Made by a program: the position numbers and the translations under genes
Assembly (NCBI GenBank): GCA_029781465.1
Contig: JAKOWQ010000055.1
Span: forward strand, 1 to 6,950
Direction of reading: 5' to 3'
Source of the DNA: Pseudomonadota bacterium
Lineage (GTDB): Bacteria > Pseudomonadota > Alphaproteobacteria > Sphingomonadales > Sphingomonadaceae
DNA length: 6,950 nucleotides
Shown: positions 1-5,278 of the stretch, piece by piece
How the letters are laid out: each line of letters starts with the position of its first letter
Numbering within the stretch: position 1 is the first letter of the stretch
The notes under the pieces: model-generated
The model's input: only the letters and a program-made list of their open reading frames with translations
What the model was told of the DNA's origin: nothing
Database searches by the model: none

Positions 1-45
1 CCAATCGGATATCGACAGGTCGACCCATTCAAGGCTATGGTTCAT
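1..45 (-). CDS. 5' end of an unidentified gene, possibly VOC-family (partial)
   Basis: Seen: reading leftward from an ATG at 45-43, 15 codons stay open to the window edge (MNHSLEWVDLSISDW). An in-frame TAG lies just upstream at 60-58 and no other plausible start codon occurs between, so this ATG is the only start in that frame. An AGGA (59-56) sits 10 nt before it as a possible ribosome binding site. Inference: the pattern W-V-D-L-x-I-x-D is reminiscent of the first beta strand of glyoxalase/VOC proteins, but 15 residues cannot settle the family. It would follow the hydrolase gene at 151-2037 in the same direction, with about 105 bp between. An alternative plus-strand reading of 1-93 ending in TAG is open but arginine-rich, with poor third-position GC for this genome. 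Confidence 0.38.
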   Translation of the reverse strand, partial: MNHSLEWVDLSISDW

Positions 46-111
46 CGTCGCCGGGTCCTAGCCAGCAAGCGAAGGAACATGGCAGATCAGTAGTAAAATG
101 CAACTTATTTT

Positions 112-131
112 CCGCGAGCAGCTTGCTGCGG
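112..131 (-). terminator. weak hairpin after the hydrolase gene
   Basis: Seen: on the minus strand, 20 nt past the hydrolase stop codon, CCGCAGC can pair with GCTCGCGG (one bulged C), leaving a 5-nt loop. No T-run follows; the next bases are AAAATAAG. It could be a poor or Rho-assisted terminator of the 151-2037 gene, or chance. The AT-rich stretch just beyond (about 88-111) is the likeliest place for a promoter of the leftward gene starting at 45, but I find no convincing -35/-10 pair there. Confidence 0.2.
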
Positions 132-150
132 CCATTCAGGTCCGGCTGGC

Positions 151-2037
151 TCACTCCCCCGCCACCGGCAACCACACCGCGCTTGCCTGCGTCCCGCCCC
201 AGTGCACGCTCTGGGTGGCCTTGGCATAGGCTTCGGGCGGCGCGTCCATGATCGAGGGCACCCAGGTCTGCGGGTTGCGGGCATAAAGCGGGACCAGGCT
301 CGACTGGATCTGCACCATGATCCGGTGCCCGGGCAGGAACACGTGGTTCACGTTGGGCAGCGACCAGCCATAGGCATAGATCTTGCCCGGTTCGAGCGGC
401 GCGGGGCTGGCAAAGCCGTGAACATAACGGCCGCGAAAGATCTCGATCCCCACGCCCAGTTCATAGCCCGCCATCTGCGGGTTGGCGGCGTTTTCCGCCG
501 GGTAGACGTCGATCAGTTTGACCACCCAGTCGCTATCCTGCCCGCTGGTCGCGGCGCGCAGATCGACCCGCGGCGCGCCCTTGATGTGCAGCGGCTTGTC
601 AAGCACCGGTCCGGTATAGGTCAGCACGTCGCTTCGGCCATCGGCAAAGCGCTGATCCTGCACCAGCCAGGTCTTCCAGGCATCGCCATCGAAATGAACC
701 GGGCGCGGCACAAAGGGCACGGGCTTGGCCGGATCGGAGACATAGGAATCGCTCCCCTCACCCTGCGGGCGGGTGAAGGAAAGCCCGTTGTTCGCGGCAA
801 GGTAAAGCGGCTGCTCGGTCCCGGCGGGCCAGACGGCGTCGGTTTCCCAGCGCTCGGCTCCGGTGGCATAGGTGATCGCGGCGGGCATCGGCTTGCACGG
901 CGCGGCGCCGGACTTGAGCCGGCAATCGAAGAACGGCTTGATCCAGTTCAGGCGGAATTGCAGCGCGGTATCGCCCTCGAACCGGAGCGGGCCGAGCCCA
1001 AAGCCTTCATAGTTTGCGCCCGAATGCCGCCAGGGTCCGATCCCCAGCGTGATCGGCGCGTCCGGCTGGGCGGCCTTGACCGCGCGGAACACCGCCGGGG
1101 CGCCATAGGAATCCTCCTGGTCCCATTGCCCCAGCATCACCAGCGTCGGCACGGTCAGCTTGCGCGCGGCCAGCAGCTTGTCGACCGCCTGGCCCTGCCA
1201 ATAGGCATCGTAGGCGGGATGGGCGATCATCTTGCGCACGCCCGGCAGGCCGTCGATCCCCCACTTGCGGGCATAACCGGCGGCCGATCCGGCCTCGAGG
1301 AAAACGGTGTAGGGATCGGCGTTGCCATAGGGCACCGCATCGCTGCCGTCCTTGACTGTCTGGTTCAACACATAGTCGAAGCCGAAAGTGCGGAACGCGC
1401 CGTTGTGGAACCAGTCATCCCCCATCCAGCCATCGACCATCGGCGACTGCGGCACCGCCGCCTTGAGCGCAGGGTGCGGGTTTATCAGGGCCATCAGCGA
1501 GGTGAAGCCCAAGTAGCTCGAACCGATGATCCCGACCTTGCCGTTGTTTTCTGGCACATTCTTCACCAGCCAGTCGATCGTGTCCCAGGCATCGGTGGAA
1601 TTGTCGATCTTGGTCTTGTTGAGCGGACCGGCCAGCGGGCGGGTCATCACATAGTCGCCTTCGGACCCGTGCAAGCCGCGCACGTCCTGATAGACCCGGA
1701 TATAGCCATCGCCCACGAACGGGGCATCCATCACCGGCAGGATCTCCGTGATCTTCTGGCTGCGGCTGCGGCTGGTCGCCCCGGCGGCGTCATAGGGCGT
1801 GCGGCTGAGCAGGATCGGTGCGTCTTTGGTGCCCTTGCGATAGACGATCACGGTATAGAGCTTCACCCCGTCGCGCATCGGCACCATCACCACACGGCGG
1901 ACATAGTCGGCCTCGGGCCTGACCCAGTCGTAGCTGGCGACCTGATCGTTGGCCATCGGATCGACCGGCGCCGGGGCGGTCTGGGCAAGCAGCGGGAAAG
2001 CGGACAGGGCAAGCAACAGGGCAGCGACTTTGCGCAT
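151..2037 (-). CDS. alpha-amino acid ester hydrolase (CocE/NonD family, secreted)
   Basis: Complete, 628 aa. Family role: homotetrameric periplasmic serine hydrolases that cleave esters of alpha-amino acids and can transfer the acyl group to beta-lactam nuclei (EC 3.1.1.43). Seen: signal peptide in residues 1 to about 20 (MRK, then a Leu/Ala-rich core, A-x-A-like sites at 18-21); alpha/beta-hydrolase core from about 45; nucleophile S174 in GSSYLG; acid D306 in GQWDQEDSYG; base H338 in GPWRHSG. An acidic cluster (D207/D208 in GWMGDDWF, plus E308 and D309) matches the carboxylate cluster that binds the substrate amino group in characterised AEHs and separates them from cocaine esterases. A C-terminal jelly-roll domain (X-Pro dipeptidyl-peptidase C-terminal type) follows from about 400. 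Start: this ATG has GGAG 6 nt upstream (2047-2044) and begins the signal peptide; a longer in-frame reading to 2265 only mirrors the neighbouring gene. The physiological substrate is not evident from context. Confidence 0.93.
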   Translation of the reverse strand: MRKVAALLLALSAFPLLAQTAPAPVDPMANDQVASYDWVRPEADYVRRVVMVPMRDGVKLYTVIVYRKGTKDAPILLSRTPYDAAGATSRSRSQKITEILPVMDAPFVGDGYIRVYQDVRGLHGSEGDYVMTRPLAGPLNKTKIDNSTDAWDTIDWLVKNVPENNGKVGIIGSSYLGFTSLMALINPHPALKAAVPQSPMVDGWMGDDWFHNGAFRTFGFDYVLNQTVKDGSDAVPYGNADPYTVFLEAGSAAGYARKWGIDGLPGVRKMIAHPAYDAYWQGQAVDKLLAARKLTVPTLVMLGQWDQEDSYGAPAVFRAVKAAQPDAPITLGIGPWRHSGANYEGFGLGPLRFEGDTALQFRLNWIKPFFDCRLKSGAAPCKPMPAAITYATGAERWETDAVWPAGTEQPLYLAANNGLSFTRPQGEGSDSYVSDPAKPVPFVPRPVHFDGDAWKTWLVQDQRFADGRSDVLTYTGPVLDKPLHIKGAPRVDLRAATSGQDSDWVVKLIDVYPAENAANPQMAGYELGVGIEIFRGRYVHGFASPAPLEPGKIYAYGWSLPNVNHVFLPGHRIMVQIQSSLVPLYARNPQTWVPSIMDAPPEAYAKATQSVHWGGTQASAVWLPVAGE

Positions 2038-2043
2038 TGATGA

Positions 2044-2047
2044 CTCC
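2044..2047 (-). promoter_or_regulatory. ribosome binding site of the hydrolase gene
   Basis: GGAG on the minus strand, 6 nt before the ATG at 2037-2035. This fixes the start at the signal peptide and rejects the 76-codon upstream extension. Confidence 0.65.
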
Positions 2048-2069
2048 GGCGGGAAAGATGTGCTGTGCA

Positions 2070-2088
2070 GGCTAACAGCTTTGTTGCC
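2070..2088. repeat. imperfect dyad in the divergent control region
   Basis: GGC(T)AACA at 2070-2077 and TGTTGCC at 2082-2088 form a 7-bp inverted repeat with one bulged T and a 4-nt centre. It lies in the 103-bp gap between two divergently transcribed genes, next to the proposed -35 of the rightward gene. It could be an operator, but the symmetry is modest and no regulator gene is in view. Confidence 0.2.
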
Positions 2089-2089
2089 C

Positions 2090-2117
2090 TTGAGAAGCAA
2101 TCGCCAAAGGCTATTCT
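2090..2117 (+). promoter_or_regulatory. candidate promoter of the quinone oxidoreductase gene
   Basis: TTGAGA (2090-2095), a 16-bp spacer, then TATTCT (2112-2117), preceded by GGC as in alphaproteobacterial GCTA-type -10 elements. This gives 5/6 and 4/6 matches to the sigma-70 consensus. Transcription would start near 2124, leaving a leader of under 20 nt that carries AAGGAG. No equally good leftward promoter for the hydrolase gene was found; TTGCTT (2100-2095) with TGTTAG (2077-2072) is only a weak candidate and would overlap this one. Confidence 0.42.
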
Positions 2118-2126
2118 GCGAACGAC

Positions 2127-2132
2127 AAGGAG
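2127..2132 (+). promoter_or_regulatory. ribosome binding site of the quinone oxidoreductase gene
   Basis: AAGGAG, 8 nt before the ATG at 2141. This strong Shine-Dalgarno sequence selects that start over the in-frame upstream extension, which reads through the neighbouring gene's antisense. Confidence 0.8.
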
Positions 2133-2140
2133 AACCAGCC

Positions 2141-3115
2141 ATGCGCGCGACCCAGGCCATCATCGAGCAGACCGGCGGACCCGAGGTTATCCAGTGGCGC
2201 GAGGTTGATCTGCCCGCACCTGGCCCCGGCGAAGTGCTGATCCGGCACGAGGCGGTGGGGCTCAACTATATCGACACCTATTTCCGCACCGGGCTCTACC
2301 CCGCCCCGCTGCCCAGCGGGCTGGGAATGGAGGCTGCCGGGGTGGTGGAAGCGGTGGGCGAAGGGGTGGAGCATCTCAAGCCCGGCCAGCGCGCGGTGTG
2401 TTTCGGCGCGCCGGGCGCCTATTCGACCGCCCGGATCGCCCCGGCTGCCCAGTATTTTCCGCTTCCGGACGGCATCGACAGCCAGACCGCCGCCGCCGCG
2501 TTCCTCAAGGGAGCCACAGTGGAGGCGCTGGCCGAGCGCTGTGCCCCGGTGGCAGCAGGCGGCTGGGCGCTGGTTCCGGCGGCGGCGGGCGGGGTTGGCC
2601 TGTTGCTGGTGCAATGGCTGAAAGCGCGCGGCGTGCGGGTGATCGGCACTGTCGGCAGTGCGGAAAAGATGGCGCTGGCCCGCGATGCGGGGGCCGAGCA
2701 GGTGCTGCTGTCGAATGATCCCGATCTGGCGGCGAGGGTGCGCGAGGCAACCGGCGGCGAAGGCGTTGCCGTATCCTATGACGGGGTCGGCGCGGCAACC
2801 TGGGAGGCATCGCTCAAATCGGTGCGGCGGCGCGGCACGATCGTCAGCTTCGGCAATGCCAGCGGCCCGGTAACCGGGGTGAACCTTGGCGTGCTGGCCC
2901 AGCACGGTTCGCTATACGTCACCCGCATGACCATGTTCGACTATTACCGCGATCCCGCCGAAGCCCTGCCCGGCGCAGCCAAGCTGTGGGACATGATCGC
3001 AGCGGGCAAACTGACGGTGACCGTGGGGCAGACCTATCCCCTGATGGAAGCAGCCCAGGCCCACCGCGACCTCGAGGCGAGGAAGACCGCGGGGTCGACG
3101 CTGTTGTTGCCCTAA
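2141..3115 (+). CDS. qor: NADPH:quinone oxidoreductase, Qor type
   Basis: Complete, 324 aa; E. coli Qor is 327 aa. Family role: zinc-free medium-chain dehydrogenase/reductase that uses NADPH to reduce quinones in the cytoplasm. Seen: N-terminal GroES-like domain (1 to about 120) with GGPEV (12-16), LNYIDTY (41-47) and GLYP (51-54); cofactor Rossmann domain with AAAGGVG (147-153), GTVGSAEK (169-176) where K176 would contact the NADPH phosphate, and YDGVG (213-217); C-terminal hallmarks VSFGNASG, VTGVNLG, GSLYVTR and the final GSTLLLP. Zinc-ligand motifs of alcohol dehydrogenases are absent, as expected. Oddity: S191 falls where E. coli Qor has Tyr192 at the cofactor site (from memory). It is transcribed alone, divergent from the hydrolase gene and convergent with the next gene, sharing 4 bp at the stop codons. 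Detoxification of quinones is inference. Confidence 0.93.
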   Translation: MRATQAIIEQTGGPEVIQWREVDLPAPGPGEVLIRHEAVGLNYIDTYFRTGLYPAPLPSGLGMEAAGVVEAVGEGVEHLKPGQRAVCFGAPGAYSTARIAPAAQYFPLPDGIDSQTAAAAFLKGATVEALAERCAPVAAGGWALVPAAAGGVGLLLVQWLKARGVRVIGTVGSAEKMALARDAGAEQVLLSNDPDLAARVREATGGEGVAVSYDGVGAATWEASLKSVRRRGTIVSFGNASGPVTGVNLGVLAQHGSLYVTRMTMFDYYRDPAEALPGAAKLWDMIAAGKLTVTVGQTYPLMEAAQAHRDLEARKTAGSTLLLP

Positions 3116-3795
3116 TTGACCCGCGCGAACCAGATTACGTGGCGCGGGCCCTTGCCCTTGCCGCTTGCATCGTAGCGGGCGCGCACCTCGACCTCCTCGA
3201 CCGCGAAACCGACTTCCTCGAGGCGGCGCCGGAACTTGGGATCGGGGAAAGCCGACCACACCGCCAGGATGCCGCCCGGCGCCAGCGCCTTGCGGGCGTT
3301 GTGTAGACCGGCCCTGGAATAGAGCCGGTTGTTGTCGGCGCGGACCAGCCCGTCGGGGCCGTTGTCGACATCGAGCAGGATCGCGTCGAGCGGCTCGGGG
3401 GCGAGCAGGATTGCATCGGCGACATCGCCCATGGTGAGCCGCACGCGCGGATCGTCGAGGCATCCCGCAGCGACCCCGGCCATCGGCCCGCGCGCCCATT
3501 CGATGATTTCGGGCACCAGTTCGGCCACCGTGATCCGCGCATCCGCGCCCAGCACCCCCAGCGCCGCGCGCAGGGTAAAGCCCATGCCATAGCCGCCGAT
3601 CAGCCAGTTCTGCGCTGTGGTGCCCTTGAGCCGCTGCGCCGTCATCGTCGCCAGCGCCTCCTCCGATCCGCGCATGCGCGTGCTCATCAGCTCGTTGTGG
3701 CCCAGCACGATCATGAAATCGCGGCCGTGGGCGAAAAGCCGCAGCTCCTCGCCGCCGGGAACCAGCGCCGTACCAAGCAGTTCGCGGGTAATCAC
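3112..3795 (-). CDS. spermidine-synthase-fold protein, function uncertain
   Basis: Complete, 227 aa. Seen: a class I Rossmann methyltransferase/aminopropyltransferase core with glycine loop LIGGYGMGFTL (65-75), acidic end of strand 2 AELVPE (91-96, E92), GD (123-124) and LLDVDNGPDG (140-149), then the LAPGGILAVWS strand (171-181). This resembles the SpeE/polyamine synthase family, but the N-terminal beta domain of true spermidine synthases (about 280-300 aa) is missing. At the catalytic DSSD-type motif the fourth position is Asn (N145), so aminopropyl transfer is doubtful; a SAM- or dcSAM-binding enzyme of other specificity is possible. Start: the GTG at 3795-3793 overlaps the DAHP synthase stop as GTGA and has no Shine-Dalgarno of its own, which fits translational coupling. 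The conserved-looking N-terminal stretch up to M28 argues against the later ATG. Its TAG stop overlaps the TAA of the convergent gene. Confidence 0.82.
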   Translation of the reverse strand: MITRELLGTALVPGGEELRLFAHGRDFMIVLGHNELMSTRMRGSEEALATMTAQRLKGTTAQNWLIGGYGMGFTLRAALGVLGADARITVAELVPEIIEWARGPMAGVAAGCLDDPRVRLTMGDVADAILLAPEPLDAILLDVDNGPDGLVRADNNRLYSRAGLHNARKALAPGGILAVWSAFPDPKFRRRLEEVGFAVEEVEVRARYDASGKGKGPRHVIWFARVN

Positions 3796-5165
3796 GCCGC
3801 GCGCTGGGCGCGTTCCACCGCTTCCTGGTTGAGCATGTCGGCCAGCAGGAATGCCAGTTCGATCGACTGCGCGGCATTGAGGCGGGGATCGCAGTGGGTG
3901 TGATAGCGATCGGCCAGCGCGGCATCGGAAATCGCGATCGCCCCGCCAACGCATTCGGTCACGTCCTGGCCGGTCATCTCGATATGGATGCCGCCGGCGT
4001 GGGTTCCTTCGGCGCGGTGAACCGCAAAGAAGCCGCGCACCTCGCCCAGGATCCGGTCGAACGGGCGGGTCTTGAAGCCGCTGTCGGCCTTGATCACGTT
4101 GCCGTGCATCGGATCGCACGACCACACCACCGGATGCCCTTCGCGCTTGACCGCGCGGACCAGCGGCGCCAGCCCCGCTTCGACCTTTTCATCTCCGAAC
4201 CGGCTGATCAGCGTGATCCGCCCCGCCTCGCGCGCGGGGTTCAGCAGATCGAGCTGGCGCAGCAGCTCATCCGGCGCCATCGAGGGGCCGCACTTCATCC
4301 CCAGCGGATTGCCCACCCCGCGCAGGAATTCGACATGAGCCGAGCCTTCAAAGCGGGTGCGATCGCCGATCCAAAGCATGTGCGCGCTGGTGTCATACCA
4401 ATCGCCGGTGAGCGAATCGCGGCGAGTCATCGCCTGCTCGAAGGGCAGATGCAGCGCTTCGTGGCTAGTGTAGAAGCTGGTGCCCTTGAGCTGCGGCACC
4501 GATTGCGGATCGATCCCGCAGGCTTCCATGAAATCGAGCGCCTCGCCGATCCGGTCCGCCATCTGGGCAAAGCGATCGGCCCAGGGCGAGCGGCCCATGA
4601 AATCGAGCGTCCACTGGTGGACCTGACGCAGGTTGGCATAACCCCCGGTCGAAAAGGCGCGCAGCAGATTGAGCGTCGCGGCGCTTTGCGAATAGGCCTG
4701 GAGCAGGCGCTGGGGATCGGGGATGCGCGATTGCGCGGTGAATTCGATGCCGTTGATGTTATCGCCCAGATAGCTCGGCAGCTCGACCCCGTCCTGCACC
4801 TCCACCGGCGAGGAGCGAGGCTTGGCGAACTGCCCGGCCATCCGCCCGACCTTCACCACCGGCTGCTTGGAGGCGAAGGTCATCACCACCGCCATCTGCA
4901 GCAGCACGCGGAAGGTGTCGCGGATGTTGTTGGGGTGAAACTCGGCAAAGCTTTCGGCGCAATCGCCGCCCTGGAGCAGGAAACCCTTGCCCGCCGCCAC
5001 TTCGGCCAGATCGGCCTTGAGCGCGCGCGCCTCACCCGCGAAGACCAGCGGGGGAAACGAGCCGAGCGTCCCGGTCACCTTGTCGAGCGCTTCGGCATCG
5101 GGATAGCTCGGCAGGTGCCGCGCTTCCTTTGCCGTCCAGCTTTCAGGGGTCCAGTTGCTAGCCAC
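3792..5165 (-). CDS. aroG: 3-deoxy-7-phosphoheptulonate synthase, class II
   Basis: Complete, 457 aa; M. tuberculosis AroG is 462. It condenses phosphoenolpyruvate and erythrose 4-phosphate to DAHP, the committed step into the shikimate pathway, in the cytoplasm. Seen: metal ligands C69 (LQGGDCAE), H354 (DPMHGN), E396 (GGIHIEMTG) and D426 (HCDPRLN); PEP/phosphate-binding R108 and KPR (115-117) in KVGRMAGQFAKPRS, D268-R269 in IGDRTR, K291 in MKCGP, R322 in ISRFGDEKV. The Mtb enzyme has Glu in GERTR, here Asp. The N-terminus before the cysteine is about 18 residues shorter than in Mtb, where this part helps form the interface tied to feedback control, so regulation may differ. Start: GTG at 5165-5163 with GGAG 8 nt upstream. 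It is followed without a gap by the spermidine-synthase-like gene. The symbol follows the Mtb name; other class II enzymes are called aroF or aroA(II). Confidence 0.96.
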   Translation of the reverse strand: MASNWTPESWTAKEARHLPSYPDAEALDKVTGTLGSFPPLVFAGEARALKADLAEVAAGKGFLLQGGDCAESFAEFHPNNIRDTFRVLLQMAVVMTFASKQPVVKVGRMAGQFAKPRSSPVEVQDGVELPSYLGDNINGIEFTAQSRIPDPQRLLQAYSQSAATLNLLRAFSTGGYANLRQVHQWTLDFMGRSPWADRFAQMADRIGEALDFMEACGIDPQSVPQLKGTSFYTSHEALHLPFEQAMTRRDSLTGDWYDTSAHMLWIGDRTRFEGSAHVEFLRGVGNPLGMKCGPSMAPDELLRQLDLLNPAREAGRITLISRFGDEKVEAGLAPLVRAVKREGHPVVWSCDPMHGNVIKADSGFKTRPFDRILGEVRGFFAVHRAEGTHAGGIHIEMTGQDVTECVGGAIAISDAALADRYHTHCDPRLNAAQSIELAFLLADMLNQEAVERAQRAA

Positions 5166-5173
5166 GTTTCATG

Positions 5174-5177
5174 CTCC
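5174..5177 (-). promoter_or_regulatory. ribosome binding site deciding the aroG GTG start
   Basis: GGAG at 5177-5174, 8 nt before the GTG at 5165. A nearby ATG (5172-5170) is out of frame and only 1 nt from this site; it would encode MKRG and stop at a TAG (5160-5158). The GTG is therefore the start, although the ATG invites mis-annotation. Confidence 0.65.
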
Positions 5178-5188
5178 GTTGCGGGAAA

Positions 5189-5209
5189 GCGCGCGCCATA
5201 GCCGCGCGC
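5189..5209. repeat. 7-bp GC-alternating inverted repeat upstream of aroG
   Basis: GCGCGCG (5189-5195) and CGCGCGC (5203-5209) are perfect reverse complements around a 7-nt centre CCATAGC. It sits 24 nt before the aroG start. In RNA it would form a stable hairpin just ahead of the ribosome binding site; in DNA it overlaps the candidate -10 element. Alternating GC is common in such genomes, so chance is a real possibility. Confidence 0.35.
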
Positions 5210-5223
5210 AGGCGCAAATGCAA
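5195..5223 (-). promoter_or_regulatory. candidate promoter of aroG
   Basis: On the minus strand TTGCAT (5223-5218), a 17-bp spacer, then TATGGC (5200-5195) within GGCTATGGC, which resembles the alphaproteobacterial GCTAnnnC -10 form. Only 3 of 6 bases match the sigma-70 consensus in each box, so support comes from spacing and position: transcription would start about 23 nt before the GTG. Confidence 0.25.
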
Positions 5224-5245
5224 AACCTGCAATGCCGATTACCGC

Positions 5246-5270
5246 GATCGGGCAATATTGTTGCCCGATC
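5246..5270 (-). terminator. perfect 10-bp inverted repeat; terminator or operator
   Basis: GATCGGGCAA (5246-5255) and TTGCCCGATC (5261-5270) are exact reverse complements around a 5-nt loop. On the minus strand it begins 8 nt after the M16 peptidase stop codon, where a terminator would lie, but no T-run follows (next bases GCGGTAATCG). It could be a Rho-assisted 3' end or mRNA-stabilising hairpin. Equally it could be an operator about 80 bp upstream of aroG; an extra GCCCGATC (5273-5280) repeats one arm at a 10-bp step, as in tandem protein-binding sites. Confidence 0.45.
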
Positions 5271-5278
5271 CGGCCCGA

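Noticed and set aside
1..93. Plus-strand C-terminal reading frame ending at TAG 91-93
   Set aside because: Thirty arginine-rich codons with about half GC at third positions, unlike the neighbours; the minus-strand start at 45 fits better, though neither is proven.
202..2040. 612-codon open frame on the plus strand opposite the hydrolase gene
   Set aside because: It lies in exact codon register with the real gene. In-register antisense stops require TTA, CTA or TCA codons in the real gene, which GC-rich genes avoid. The translation is rich in His, Arg, Gly and Ile without any recognisable motif.
2038..2265. 76-codon N-terminal extension of the hydrolase
   Set aside because: It is the antisense of the qor start and its control region. 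The internal ATG at 2037 has a good ribosome binding site and begins a signal peptide.
2111..2905. 264-codon minus-strand open frame opposite qor
   Set aside because: Low-complexity Arg/His/Ala-rich translation on top of a clear Qor homologue; antisense shadow.
5158..5172. Four-codon leader peptide (MKRG, stop) overlapping the aroG start
   Set aside because: It contains no aromatic codons, so it is not an attenuation leader, and its ATG is only 1 nt from the GGAG. Most likely chance.
3894..5201. 435-codon plus-strand open frame opposite aroG
   Set aside because: Same register artefact: its codons coincide with aroG codons, and the translation shows no domain.
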